DNA from: UBA8106 sp913052135 | GTDB taxonomy: Bacteria > Acidobacteriota > Vicinamibacteria > Vicinamibacterales > UBA823 | Assembly (NCBI GenBank): GCA_913052135.1 | Contig: CAJXDY010000002.1 | Coordinates: 1 to 64,000 of the forward strand | Reading direction: 5' to 3' | Length of the DNA stretch: 64,000 nt | Program-made: the position numbers and the translations under genes | Part shown: piece by piece, positions 54,415 to 63,038 of the stretch | Position numbering within the stretch: position 1 is the first letter of the stretch | How the letters are laid out: every line of letters starts with the position of its first letter | The notes under the pieces: generated by a model | Databases searched by the model: none | Told to the model about the DNA's origin: nothing | Seen by the model: only the letters and a program-made list of their open reading frames with translations

Positions 54415-55350
54415 ATGACATCTTTAAGTATTGCAATTTTAGGCTCCGGTGCAGTTGGTGGTTATTACGGAGCAAAACTAGCAAACGCAGGCCACAAAGT
54501 AACGTTTCTGGCTAGAGGGCCGCACTTGCAGGCTATTCGTAATAACGGATTAATGATCCGGAGTGTGCTCGGCGACTTGACTGTAAGAGCTAATGCGACT
54601 GATGACGCCTCTGAGGTTGGGCACGTTGACTTTGTCTTAGTCACTGTTAAGACCTATGACAACAAGAGTGCGTTACCAATGTTAAAGGCAATGGTCGGAT
54701 CGAATACGGTTGTTTTAACTCTGCAGAACGGAGTCGATAGTGTAAATGAGATTGCTGATGTTATTGGTGAGGCACCAGTCCTTGGGGGTGCAACGTACAT
54801 TGCAACAGCGGTAGTAAGCCCTGGTCTAATTGAACAGACGGGAACCCATCGGCAGATTGTCTTCGGTGAAGTCTTCGGGGAACGTAACAATTTATCTAAG
54901 CGGGTTGAAAATCTTTCCAGACTTCTTATAGAAGCGGAAATAGAAGTGGAAGCGGTCAAAGATGCGCGTGTACAATTGTGGGAAAAGCTGATTTACCTCT
55001 CGCCGTTTGCAGGTTTTACCGGAGCGAGCAGGTTGCCCACCGGACCAGTGTGGACTGATCCGGAAATCCGAGGGCTTTTCATGGACGCTGTCGGGGAGGT
55101 AGAGCAAGTCGCCCGCGCTCATGACATACCAGTCAGCGACATTATTCGGCAGAAGATTGTTGATTACATGGATAGTATTCCTGGTGCGACCCGTTCTTCA
55201 CTCCTTATTGACCTTTCACAAGGCAAGCGTCTTGAAGTTGATGCGTTGCTCGGTTCAGTGATGCGTCGTGGCCGCAAGGTTGGCGTAGCGACTCCGGTCA
55301 CGTCGGCCCTGTACGCTGTACTCAAGCCGCACGCTGGAGGTCGGGACTAG
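54415..55350 (+). CDS. 2-dehydropantoate 2-reductase family protein
   Basis: A 311-residue ketopantoate-reductase (ApbA/PanE) family enzyme. The NADPH loop GSGAVGGYYGAKLA is at residues 10-23, and DFVLVTVKTYDN and LTLQNGVDS follow in the Rossmann half. The C-terminal half contains LWEKLIYLSPFAGFTGAS with the catalytic lysine and SSLLIDLSQGKRLEVDALLG. It would reduce ketopantoate in the pantothenate pathway, although paralogues act on other keto acids. It is 9 bp before the TSUP permease, so the two are likely in one operon. Confidence 0.9.
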   Translation: MTSLSIAILGSGAVGGYYGAKLANAGHKVTFLARGPHLQAIRNNGLMIRSVLGDLTVRANATDDASEVGHVDFVLVTVKTYDNKSALPMLKAMVGSNTVVLTLQNGVDSVNEIADVIGEAPVLGGATYIATAVVSPGLIEQTGTHRQIVFGEVFGERNNLSKRVENLSRLLIEAEIEVEAVKDARVQLWEKLIYLSPFAGFTGASRLPTGPVWTDPEIRGLFMDAVGEVEQVARAHDIPVSDIIRQKIVDYMDSIPGATRSSLLIDLSQGKRLEVDALLGSVMRRGRKVGVATPVTSALYAVLKPHAGGRD

Positions 55351-55359
55351 GGTAACTTC

Positions 55360-56178
55360 TTGTTCGATTTCAATATTCTCATCATTACAGTTACCGGAGC
55401 TGTGGCTGGCTGTCTCGGCTCGTTGTTGGGGATCAGTGGCGGGATCTTCCTCGTGCCCTTCTTGATCCTTGCTCTTGAACTTCCAGTAAGGACAGCTGTT
55501 GCTATAAGTTTGATGACCGTCATTGCTACGTCTAGCGTGGCGTCAGCAAACGAAGCTAGTCAGCGTCTACTGAATCTCCGACTTGGTATGTTGCTTCAAC
55601 TTACTTCCACGGTTGGTGTATTAACAGGTGGTCTGACCGCGATGGTGATATCAGAGCAGGCAGTGCTCAGGTTGTTCGCCATCATTTCTGTTGTCAGTGC
55701 CATCATTATTTTTAGTAGGCTTGGTCGGCGTAACGTCACACTCGATCCGGATGCGGATCCTGGACGCCTTGGGGGTCGGTTCTTTGAACAAGAAAGCGGT
55801 GGAGTGGTTACCTATCGGGTGCGACGTGTTTGGCTTGGATTAGGGGTGTCTTTTATCGCAGGGAATTTAGCAAGCGTACTTGGTATTGGGGGTGGAATTA
55901 TTACAGTGCCAGTTCTCAATGTCTGGTGCGGAGTGCCGATGCGCGTTGCGGCGGCAACGAGTGCTTTCCTCATTGGTATTACGGCGGTTGCTGCGATTCC
56001 AGCCTACTACGTAAGCGGCGACATTGTAGGATATTTATCGGCAGCTGCCGTCTTAGGAGTTCTCTTTGGTGCGCGAGTAGGTTTTTGGGTGGGCTCATGG
56101 AGCCGAGCTAAGTGGCTCAAGTTACTGTTGGGAGTCACATTACTCGCGGTTTCAGCGTTCTTATTTGCAAGACTGTGA
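55360..56178 (+). CDS. sulfite exporter TauE/SafE (TSUP) family permease
   Basis: A 272-residue, eight-helix permease of the TSUP family. The twice-repeated glycine motif is visible as LGSLLGISGGIFLVPFLIL near residues 20-38 and LASVLGIGGGIITVPVLNV in the second half. Members transport sulfoacetate, sulfite or related anions. TTG 55360 appears to be the start. Its TGA overlaps the ATG of the DUF1634 gene (56176-56180), so the pair is translationally coupled. Confidence 0.9.
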   Translation: MFDFNILIITVTGAVAGCLGSLLGISGGIFLVPFLILALELPVRTAVAISLMTVIATSSVASANEASQRLLNLRLGMLLQLTSTVGVLTGGLTAMVISEQAVLRLFAIISVVSAIIIFSRLGRRNVTLDPDADPGRLGGRFFEQESGGVVTYRVRRVWLGLGVSFIAGNLASVLGIGGGIITVPVLNVWCGVPMRVAAATSAFLIGITAVAAIPAYYVSGDIVGYLSAAAVLGVLFGARVGFWVGSWSRAKWLKLLLGVTLLAVSAFLFARL

Positions 56179-56474
56179 TGTCTAAGATTAACGATACAAA
56201 TCGGTTTGAAACCATTGTTAGTGCGGTTCTTTGGAACGGCATGAGCGTGGCCACGGCGTCCCTAGTGATCGGCCTTTTGTTTTGGATGTTCGGACTGTTC
56301 AACGTGGTGAGTGCAGGCCTGTTGCATGCTGGTTTGATCATTGTGGTGGGAATGCCGACCCTTCGAGCCTTATTGGCGTTCAGTCGATTCCTGCGGGCCG
56401 GCGAATGGTCGTTTGTTGCCATTACTGCCGGTGTTTTTGCGATGCTCGTAACGTCGCTAGTGCTTGCGTTTTGA
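56178..56474 (+). CDS. DUF1634 family membrane protein
   Basis: A 98-residue protein with three hydrophobic helices (SVATASLVIGLLFWMFGLF, LHAGLIIVVGMPTLRALLAF and FVAITAGVFAMLVTSLVLAF). The ATG at 56178 shares its first base with the TSUP stop codon, and a longer frame from 56112 is not real. DUF1634 proteins are regularly paired with TSUP permeases; they are presumed accessory subunits. The TAG-free coupling suggests equal expression with the permease. Confidence 0.88.
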   Translation: MSKINDTNRFETIVSAVLWNGMSVATASLVIGLLFWMFGLFNVVSAGLLHAGLIIVVGMPTLRALLAFSRFLRAGEWSFVAITAGVFAMLVTSLVLAF

Positions 56475-56484
56475 GATTGGAAGC

Positions 56485-56781
56485 CTACTCTGTGCCAGAT
56501 GGGTGCAAAATGACGACAGTCGCACCCAGATGTGATTCAGGGGCGTCGTGGAAGGATCGGACGTAGGTGTTACGATCCAATACGGCTTGGACAATTCCTC
56601 GTTGTACGCCAATGCCACGACCATGGATGAGACGAATCTCCACAAAACCCGCTGCTTGAGCCTCTTTTAGGTACTCTCTGACGACGGAACGAATATCACT
56701 TGGAGCAAACATGTGCAAATCCAAGGTCCCATCAATTGGCACCTGATGAGGCCGCGCTTTCCTTGTTTCTGCATCTGCCAT
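56485..56781 (-). CDS. Smr domain protein
   Basis: A 98-residue stand-alone Smr domain, the small nuclease-like module of MutS2. The LDLHMF motif lies near residue 21 and the IHGRGIGVQRG loop near residues 53-63, both needed for nicking activity in family members. No MutS2 body is attached. It is convergent with the DUF1634 gene and follows queF by 43 bp on the same strand, so it is probably the second gene of a queF-Smr pair. Role in DNA repair or ribosome rescue is possible. Confidence 0.85.
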   Translation of the reverse strand: MADAETRKARPHQVPIDGTLDLHMFAPSDIRSVVREYLKEAQAAGFVEIRLIHGRGIGVQRGIVQAVLDRNTYVRSFHDAPESHLGATVVILHPSGTE

Positions 56782-56824
56782 CTGTGTTCCTAAGGGTAAT
56801 TATCGGTTCGCAGGATGTCGGTTA

Positions 56825-57187
56825 CTAGCCGTCCAGCCCGCTTTGGGCTACATATCGCGCACTTACCGACGTGGTCAGACCACCACGGACTGAGAACTCA
56901 CCGATAACAACCATGCGGCGAGGCTGGCAGGCTGCCACAAGATCGTCCAAGATTTGGTTAGTGGCGGCTTCATAAAAAATTCCACGGTTCCGGTACTCGA
57001 TGAGGTAGTATTTCAACGCCTTCAGTTCTATGCAGCGTTGGTCAGGGCTGTAGGTAATGGTAATTTCGCCGAAATCCGGAAGTCCGGTCTTTGGACAGAC
57101 GGATGTAAACTCAGGGCACCGGATAACAATTTCATAATCACGCTCCGGCCTGGGGTTGGAGAAGGTCTCAATAGGTGAATCCGGCAT
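56825..57187 (-). CDS. queF: preQ0 reductase (NADPH-dependent 7-cyano-7-deazaguanine reductase)
   Basis: A 120-residue type I QueF which reduces preQ0 to preQ1 for queuosine tRNA modification. The thioimide-forming cysteine is C31 in SVCPKTGLPDFG, and CIELKALKYYLIEYRNRGIFYE is the conserved substrate segment. The position that is histidine in B. subtilis QueF is tyrosine here (FYE), a variant also common in other QueFs. Length is shorter than E. coli QueF (282), as expected for type I. No other queuosine genes are near. Confidence 0.94.
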   Translation of the reverse strand: MPDSPIETFSNPRPERDYEIVIRCPEFTSVCPKTGLPDFGEITITYSPDQRCIELKALKYYLIEYRNRGIFYEAATNQILDDLVAACQPRRMVVIGEFSVRGGLTTSVSARYVAQSGLDG

Positions 57188-57243
57188 AATAGAGATTTTA
57201 TCATTGTCTTGGGATAACGTATGAAGAGCTCGGATGCGTATTG

Positions 57244-57272
57244 TTGACAGACGAACGTCTACGATCTAGCAT
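57244..57272 (+). promoter_or_regulatory. sigma70-type promoter for the HU gene
   Basis: A perfect TTGACA (57244-57249) is followed 17 bp later by TAGCAT (57267-57272). Transcription start near 57279 would give an 85-nt leader with a GC-rich stretch before the GGGAGG ribosome site. Confidence 0.5.
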
Positions 57273-57363
57273 ACGGGCGTTTTTGATTGGTTCCGCAACT
57301 GCCGCCGGCGCGCGCGGTGGTGACCGGATGTAACAGGCGCGCTTGAAGTCAGGGAGGATGCCG

Positions 57364-57660
57364 ATGGCCGAGGGCAAGAGAATGAGCAAGTCTGAACTGT
57401 TCTCACATTTTGCTGAGAAGTTTGATATGAAACGTTCTCAAGCGCGAGAATTTTTTGACGAGTTAAACGACTTGGCAGAGAAGGAACTGAAGCGCGTGGG
57501 TGAGTTTGTTTTGCCCGGAATGGGAAAATTTGTTAAACAGAATCGTAAAGCTCGCCAGGGTCGTAATCCGGCCACCGGTGAGACAATTCAGATTCCAGCG
57601 AAGACCGTTGTTAAGGCGAGGATTGCCAAGGCGTTGAAGGACGCGGTTCTACCTAATTAA
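57364..57660 (+). CDS. HU family DNA-binding protein
   Basis: A 98-residue nucleoid protein. SKSELFSHFAEKFDMKRSQAREFFDEL is the helical dimerisation part, followed by GEFVLPGMGKFVKQNRKARQGRNPATGETIQIPAKTVVKARIAKALKDAV, which contains the DNA-clasping arm with the RNPATGE proline turn. The ATG 57364 is chosen because GGGAGG is 6 bp before it; upstream ATG 57358 lies too close to that site. Followed by a perfect 10-bp hairpin. A good promoter precedes it, so this is probably an abundant monocistronic gene. Confidence 0.92.
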   Translation: MAEGKRMSKSELFSHFAEKFDMKRSQAREFFDELNDLAEKELKRVGEFVLPGMGKFVKQNRKARQGRNPATGETIQIPAKTVVKARIAKALKDAVLPN

Positions 57661-58049
57661 ATTAGGGTAAACCGGTATTTCAGATAGTTTCACTGCACAG
57701 ACGCCTTGAGGCGTCTGTGTCGTGGCTGGAAAAATGACTTCCGGTGGCGGTCGGCTGGGGGTTAGTGCCTGGCGCCTTGAGGTTCTTATTGGCAGGCATC
57801 TGGATTCGCTAGCCTGATTTGTTCGCCTTGTAGTTCGAGTCATTTGCTCAGGCCTTCGAAGAGTTGTTGAGTGTGTCTGGCTGCCAGTTACCTGCTCTGT
57901 AGCCAGCACATTTGCTCTCGCATCCAGTCGGTTAGCCTTGGTTATTTTCAAGGGACTAAACGTCGGATTATCTAACCACCAACACGCTCCAGTCTAATCG
58001 TGCCATTACAATCAAAACTGTATTCCAGATTTTCTGGTGAGGATTCTGT
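57661..58049. other. 389-bp intergenic region with a hairpin
   Basis: After the hairpin at 57696-57719 there is no ORF with coding character, no tRNA and no clear promoter motif. A T-arm-like GTTCGAGTC at about 57834 has no tRNA context. The region upstream of lpd has no strong -35/-10 pair. Confidence 0.5.
57696..57719. terminator. perfect 10-bp hairpin after the HU gene
   Basis: CACAGACGCC (57696-57705) pairs exactly with GGCGTCTGTG (57710-57719) around TTGA. It is 35 bp after the HU stop. The bases that follow are not T-rich, so it may be a weak intrinsic or Rho-assisted terminator, or an RNA-stabilising structure. Confidence 0.5.
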
Positions 58050-59468
58050 GTGACGTCTGAATATGATGTTGTGATCGTCGGGGCCGGAACTGGCGGTTAT
58101 GTTGCGGCCATTCGAGCCGCACAGCTGGGTCAGCGGACTGCTGTCGTCGAGCAACATGGTGCTTTAGGTGGCACATGTTTGCATCGGGGATGCATTCCTA
58201 CCAAAGCGCTTCTCGAGCATGCTCATGCCTTTAAGATTGTGCAGGATGCTAAGACGTGGGGTATTACCTTGGGAGAGGCGGCCGTCAGCATCGACATGAA
58301 ACAGGTTCAGGCGAGGAAAAACCGAATTATTAAGAATTTAAGTAAAGGGCTTGAATTCTTATTCAAGAAGAACAAAATCGAGTGGATTCGAGGTTGTGGT
58401 CGACTTCTCGCGCCAGGTCGATTGGAAGTAAATGACAACGGGACATTTAAGACCATCTCTGCTCGTGAAATTGTGCTTGCCACGGGTTCAACCCCACGTA
58501 CGGTTCCGGGCATTGAGATTGATCGCCAGCGGATTATCACAAGTGATCAAGCGATGATGCTCGATCATGCGCCACCATCAATGATTATTCTTGGTAGTGG
58601 GGCTGTCGGTGTGGAATTCGCTTCAATTTTTCAACGGTTTGGAGTCGACGTGACGTTAATCGAGATTATGGATCGACTCGTGCCACTCGAAGACGTGGCG
58701 GTCTCAAAGGAATTAGAGCGATCGTTTCGTAAGCAGGGTATTCGCATACTTACTGATACCAAAGTGACAGCAGCTATGTCTGAGGCTGACCACGTTAGAG
58801 TGGAAGCTACTGGACCAAAGGGGGAAATTGAGCACTTTGAGGCCGCTTACTTACTCGTGGCAACCGGTCGTGGGCCTGTAACAAACAACCTTGTGGCCGA
58901 TGATGTCGATCTAAAGCTTGAGCACGGTTTCATTCGTGTAGACGAATTGTACCGAACATCCGTGCAGGGTGTGTCTGCGGTGGGAGATGTGATCACTCTC
59001 GGTTGGCCTGGCCATCCGCAACTGGCGCATCTGTCATCAGCGGAGGGTATCTTAGTGGCGGAACGGATTGCTGGTCGCAAGGTCACTCCGTTGAACTACG
59101 GTCACGTACCATCTTGTGTATATTGCGAGCCAGAAATCGGCAGCGTAGGGTTAACAGAAGAAGCGGCCATCCAACGTGGTCACCGTGTTCGGGTTGGTAC
59201 CTTCCCGTTCGGAGTGCTAGGACGAGCCAAGATCTCAGGCGATACAGATGGGTTTGTAAAGATTGTGTCGGATGAGCAAGACGATAAGATTTTAGGTCTC
59301 CACATGATCGGACCCCGCGCCACCGAACTAATCGCAGAGGCAGCACTGGCGTTACGTATGGAGTGCACGAGTTTAGACCTTGGCCGTACAATTCACGCGC
59401 ATCCAACGTTATCAGAAGCAATTGCTGAAGCAGCACACGCGACCCACGGCGACGCAATTCATGCTTAG
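58050..59468 (+). CDS. lpdA: dihydrolipoyl dehydrogenase
   Basis: A 472-residue flavoprotein disulfide reductase that re-oxidises dihydrolipoamide in 2-oxo acid dehydrogenase or glycine-cleavage complexes. The redox-active cysteines are C43 and C48 in GGTCLHRGCIPTK; the FAD motif GAGTGGYVAA sits at 11-20; the NAD motif GSGAVGVEFASIF lies at about 183-195; and the catalytic HAHPTLSEA near 450 is complete. Start GTG 58050 has GGTGAGG. No E1 or E2 genes are near; lipB lies 84 bp downstream, which suits a lipoate-linked function. Confidence 0.95.
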   Translation: MTSEYDVVIVGAGTGGYVAAIRAAQLGQRTAVVEQHGALGGTCLHRGCIPTKALLEHAHAFKIVQDAKTWGITLGEAAVSIDMKQVQARKNRIIKNLSKGLEFLFKKNKIEWIRGCGRLLAPGRLEVNDNGTFKTISAREIVLATGSTPRTVPGIEIDRQRIITSDQAMMLDHAPPSMIILGSGAVGVEFASIFQRFGVDVTLIEIMDRLVPLEDVAVSKELERSFRKQGIRILTDTKVTAAMSEADHVRVEATGPKGEIEHFEAAYLLVATGRGPVTNNLVADDVDLKLEHGFIRVDELYRTSVQGVSAVGDVITLGWPGHPQLAHLSSAEGILVAERIAGRKVTPLNYGHVPSCVYCEPEIGSVGLTEEAAIQRGHRVRVGTFPFGVLGRAKISGDTDGFVKIVSDEQDDKILGLHMIGPRATELIAEAALALRMECTSLDLGRTIHAHPTLSEAIAEAAHATHGDAIHA

Positions 59469-59551
59469 TAGCATCAATTTAGTTACCTGTATTAATGATT
59501 GAGGTTTGAGTATTCGGCTCAATATAGTGATACCGCAGATGGGTGAATTAA

Positions 59552-60238
59552 TTGTCTAAGAGCCCGCATGCAGTATTGGTAGAGGGAACTGGGACACTTG
59601 AGGTGCGTCGACTTGGTTGTGTTTCGTACAACGAAGCGCTTCTTTTGCAGCAACAATTCGTGAAAGCTCGCCGTGCTGGAGAAGTTCCAGATTTGCTTCT
59701 TCTTTTGCAGCATCCTCATGTGCTTACGGTTGGTGCTGGTGCCCGTCACAGTCACGGAAATATTGTGGCGGACTCGGCTACCTTGCAGGCTAAAGGTATA
59801 CAAGTGGTCGAAGTGGGCCGAGGAGGCGATGTTACTTATCATGGCCCAGGGCAGTTAGTCGGTTACCCAATCGTTGACCTTCGGCCAGACCGATGCGACG
59901 TGCGTCGATACATGCGGGATCTTGAGGAAGTCATGATTCGGACAGCTGGAACGTTTGGGGTTACGGCCGAACGAGTTAGTGGTCTTACTGGTGTGTGGGT
60001 CGGCAATGCGAAACTAGGGGCTATAGGAGTCCGGATCTCAAAATGGATTACAAGTCATGGGTTCGCCTTCAACGTTATGACAGATCTTGAGTATTTCAAT
60101 TTAATCGTGCCATGTGGCATCAAAGATCGTCCAGCGACTTCCTTGTCGGCATTACTTGGACGCATGGTTTCGGTAACCGAGGTTGAACAGGTTCTAACGG
60201 AACATTTTTCTGTTGTCTTCGACCGTTCAGTTATCTAA
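59552..60238 (+). CDS. lipB: octanoyltransferase
   Basis: A 228-residue enzyme transferring octanoyl from acyl carrier protein to lipoyl domains. GRGGDVTYHGPGQLVGYP (89-106), the catalytic K154 in NAKLGAIGV and C188 in NLIVPCGI are all present. TTG 59552 is the proposed start, since the frame has no earlier codon and no alternative ATG. It is 84 bp after lpdA; lipA is not in the window. Confidence 0.95.
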   Translation: MSKSPHAVLVEGTGTLEVRRLGCVSYNEALLLQQQFVKARRAGEVPDLLLLLQHPHVLTVGAGARHSHGNIVADSATLQAKGIQVVEVGRGGDVTYHGPGQLVGYPIVDLRPDRCDVRRYMRDLEEVMIRTAGTFGVTAERVSGLTGVWVGNAKLGAIGVRISKWITSHGFAFNVMTDLEYFNLIVPCGIKDRPATSLSALLGRMVSVTEVEQVLTEHFSVVFDRSVI

Positions 60239-60314
60239 CCGCTACTGAATGACAGTTATATTCTGGTTAAGTCTAGCTGCCCTTAAGGTGCAATCTAGGG
60301 AATAAAGATATCTG

Positions 60315-61163
60315 CTACGCTTTATTCAAGGCAGTCTCCAGTTGGACTTGCTCGATAGGGGACAGCACTGGTTCCACTATCTCGCGAATACCGCCTTGCC
60401 CCAAACGGACCGCAGCAGTGACAATACCAGCCTTACTCGTCTTGTCTGCGGCAGCAAAGCACGTGAGTGCGAGCTTGCAAGAATCAGTGGCGATTGCTTC
60501 GCAGACTAAACTTCCTGCAGAAGCTAATGCGTACGGTCCTGGCGGCCAAAGGTTGGCGATACGTGCACGTACACGGACTAAGGCTGGCGGATTGAACACG
60601 TTCTCTATCGGCCGACCATCAATAGTTGCACTACTCCAGGCCACTACCACGTGTTCCGGTGGAACACCATGAATTGAGATACTTACGTTGCTTGGAGAGC
60701 ACCCAGCCTCCGCAGCTATGATGACACGGAGCGCCGAAACAAGAGCCCCAGGAGCAGACCCAATCAGTTTCTCGCGTGCCACACCTGCTTCGTTGAGGCC
60801 TCGTGCAATCAAAATTCTATGATCAGCTTCGGCACAAACGATCGTCGCATGCGGGTTGTATTTCACAAGCTGGCATACGGTTACCAATTCCTCGTCACAG
60901 CTCCCCTGGTCTTTTGATGGTTTGGCTGGATGGGTCAAGACGATAACGTCGGCACCGACTACTTCCGACAAATTTCCAGTAGCTTTTATGGCCGTGCGGA
61001 AACCTTCGATTGGACCAGCTTGACTGATATCGAGCGCCTGTCCAGCAGCGATTCCTTCGCTCGAATCAATCAACTTGATTGAATCGATGTGGTTACGCCG
61101 CGCGAGCGTGAAAGCTAACGTGCTGCCTAACTCGCCGGCTCCGATAATTGCTATTGTTGACAT
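60315..61163 (-). CDS. malate/lactate dehydrogenase-like protein with degenerate active site
   Basis: A 282-residue protein with the lactate/malate dehydrogenase fold. The NAD loop is IIGAGELGSTLAFTLA (6-21) and LIDSSEGIAAGQALDI (31-46) follows as in malate dehydrogenases. The catalytic set is largely missing: the substrate-binding arginines of the mobile loop are replaced in HPAKPSKDQGS (78-88), the usual NPVD is CAEAD (110-114), and the LDxxR helix reads LVSALR (141-146), losing the aspartate. The histidine region SIHGVPPE (163-170) keeps one histidine. It is 30-40 residues shorter than most. It may bind NAD without malate oxidation, or use another substrate. Confidence 0.75.
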   Translation of the reverse strand: MSTIAIIGAGELGSTLAFTLARRNHIDSIKLIDSSEGIAAGQALDISQAGPIEGFRTAIKATGNLSEVVGADVIVLTHPAKPSKDQGSCDEELVTVCQLVKYNPHATIVCAEADHRILIARGLNEAGVAREKLIGSAPGALVSALRVIIAAEAGCSPSNVSISIHGVPPEHVVVAWSSATIDGRPIENVFNPPALVRVRARIANLWPPGPYALASAGSLVCEAIATDSCKLALTCFAAADKTSKAGIVTAAVRLGQGGIREIVEPVLSPIEQVQLETALNKA

Positions 61164-61244
61164 GCGATCGGCTACAGTTATCTCGGCCGGATGATACTGG
61201 ATCTGTTATGCCACAAACCTTACAGGACACGATATTCTAATAAC

Positions 61245-61970
61245 ATGAATAACATACCTCAACTCGAAGGAAAAGTTGCCATTGTCACTGGTGGTTCAAG
61301 TGGAATTGGCTTGGCCATTGCGAAGCGGTTACTTGCTTGTGGTGCCAGTGTGACTATCAGCGGACGCGACGCGCTGCGTTTAGAACATGCTGCTCAGCAA
61401 CTACCAAACGATAATGGACGTCTTTGCCCTGTCAGGGCAGATGTTCGCGACCCGGCGCAAGTTAAGACGCTCTTCGACCGCACTGTAAAACAGTTCGGCG
61501 CAGTAGATATTCTTATTAACAACGCGGGGATAGGGGTATTTGCCAAAGTGGCTGATCTTACACTTGACCAGTGGCATGCAATCATTGAAACAAACTTGAA
61601 CGCCGTTTTCTATTGTTGTCGAGAGGCGATCCCATATCTACGACAACGTAATGGAGGTTGGCTGATTAATATAAGTAGTCTCGCCGGAAAAAACTCGTTT
61701 CCTGGTGGCGGCGCGTACTGCGCATCGAAGGCTGCCCTAAATGCTTTCAGTGAGGTGCTTATGCAGGAAGTCCGACATGAAGATATTCGGGTCAGTTACA
61801 TCATGCCGGGCTCGGTAGCGACATCGTTTAATGATGGTAAGTCTCAGGAGGGTGCTGACTGGAAAATAGCTGCAGACGATGTCGCCCAGGTAGTGCTGGA
61901 TGTACTGTCACTGAACCAGCGTTCCCTAGTTAGCCGCGTAGAGGTAAGACCTTCCAAGCCGAAAAAGTAG
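61245..61970 (+). CDS. short-chain dehydrogenase/reductase (SDR)
   Basis: A 241-residue classical SDR. TGGSSGIG (16-23) binds the nucleotide; NNAGIG, the catalytic serine in INISSLAG and YCASK are all present. The MNNIPQL start at 61245 follows AATAAC; the longer frame from 61191 would add 18 unrelated residues. The gene converges on the threonine dehydratase gene. The substrate is not evident. Confidence 0.9.
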   Translation: MNNIPQLEGKVAIVTGGSSGIGLAIAKRLLACGASVTISGRDALRLEHAAQQLPNDNGRLCPVRADVRDPAQVKTLFDRTVKQFGAVDILINNAGIGVFAKVADLTLDQWHAIIETNLNAVFYCCREAIPYLRQRNGGWLINISSLAGKNSFPGGGAYCASKAALNAFSEVLMQEVRHEDIRVSYIMPGSVATSFNDGKSQEGADWKIAADDVAQVVLDVLSLNQRSLVSRVEVRPSKPKK

Positions 61971-62019
61971 TTGCACCTAATTGTTATCTCACACATTGGT
62001 TCCGCGTTTACCCTGCGTC

Positions 62020-62988
62020 TTATGTCGAGGGTAGAACTTCTATTAGACGCTCAAAATCAATGTTTGCACCAGACACGACAGGAACGATGTTGCGTCCCGA
62101 AGCCTTTATGACACCATTGAGCACAGCGGCAACTGCTGCTGCACCAGCTCCCTCAACAATGAGTTTTTCGTTAGCAGCTAACCCGCGGATTGCATCGCGC
62201 ACTGCAGTTTCACCGATGACTATCATGTCGTCGACAAGTTCTTTAACGATATCAAACGTAATGGACTCAGGGTCAAGGTTGCCTGTTAATCCATCAGCGA
62301 TTGTGTCACCGACCTCGATCTGAGTAATGCGACCTGCCGCGAGACTTTTTTGAAATGCTTGCGAGGCATTAACTTCCACACCAATGATAGTGGTTTGTGG
62401 TGCGGCGGTTTTGACCGCGATGGCGATACCACTCAAAAGCCCGCCTCCACCGACTGGTACCACCAAAAGATCTGTGTTGGGCGATTCTTCGAGAATCTCA
62501 AGTCCTATTGTGCCAGCTCCAGCGATGACATCGTGATCGTTATAGGCTGAAATAAACGTTGCCTGCGTTTCTAAGGCGAACGCTTTCGCCTGTTGCTCGG
62601 CTTCATCGTAGTCGATGGCAGAGTCGCGCAGGTTGGCACCGTGATAACGAATCGCATCTCGTTTGGTTCGCGGAGCATTCTTTGACGTAAAAACAGTCAA
62701 TCGTGTTTCAAGCTGTTCGGCAGCCCACGCCATGGCACGACCATGATTTCCGGCAGAAGCTGTAACGACATGCGGGACGGCATCCGTCGAACGCTCAACG
62801 AGTGCGCTGATTGCATTTACTGCTCCCCGCAACTTAAAGGAATTTGTAATTTGCAGGGATTCGAGTTTTAGTTGAACATTGCCACCACTAATCCCTGACA
62901 GCCAGGATGAAGGCGCTAGCGGTGTTCGCCTGACGTAATCCGCTATGCGTGCATGAGCGGTGATGACATCCTCGTACGTGATCGACAT
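62020..62988 (-). CDS. threonine/serine dehydratase, fold-type II PLP
   Basis: A 322-residue catabolic-type dehydratase or racemase that converts threonine/serine to 2-oxobutyrate/pyruvate plus ammonia. The PLP lysine is K52 in TNSFKLRGA, ASAGNHGRAMAWAA marks the phosphate pocket and VPVGGGGLLSGIA is the glycine-rich loop. It lacks the C-terminal ACT-type regulatory domain of biosynthetic IlvA, so it is the short form. Its start codon overlaps the -35 element of the divergent MBL gene's promoter. Confidence 0.93.
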   Translation of the reverse strand: MSITYEDVITAHARIADYVRRTPLAPSSWLSGISGGNVQLKLESLQITNSFKLRGAVNAISALVERSTDAVPHVVTASAGNHGRAMAWAAEQLETRLTVFTSKNAPRTKRDAIRYHGANLRDSAIDYDEAEQQAKAFALETQATFISAYNDHDVIAGAGTIGLEILEESPNTDLLVVPVGGGGLLSGIAIAVKTAAPQTTIIGVEVNASQAFQKSLAAGRITQIEVGDTIADGLTGNLDPESITFDIVKELVDDMIVIGETAVRDAIRGLAANEKLIVEGAGAAAVAAVLNGVIKASGRNIVPVVSGANIDFERLIEVLPST

Positions 62989-63010
62989 GACTATGTAGGC
63001 ATTTTATACT
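62982..63010 (+). promoter_or_regulatory. sigma70-type promoter for the MBL hydrolase gene
   Basis: TCGACA (62982-62987) and TATACT (63005-63010) are 17 bp apart, both near consensus. The -35 covers the ATG of the divergent threonine dehydratase gene (62988), so the two transcripts have overlapping start regions. The leader to 63039 is about 22 nt. Confidence 0.6.
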
Positions 63011-63038
63011 TGTACCACCTCATTGTGAGGGGATCTGT

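Noticed and set aside
57661..58049. T-arm-like GTTCGAGTC as a possible tRNA
   Set aside because: No acceptor stem, anticodon arm or D arm can be built around it.
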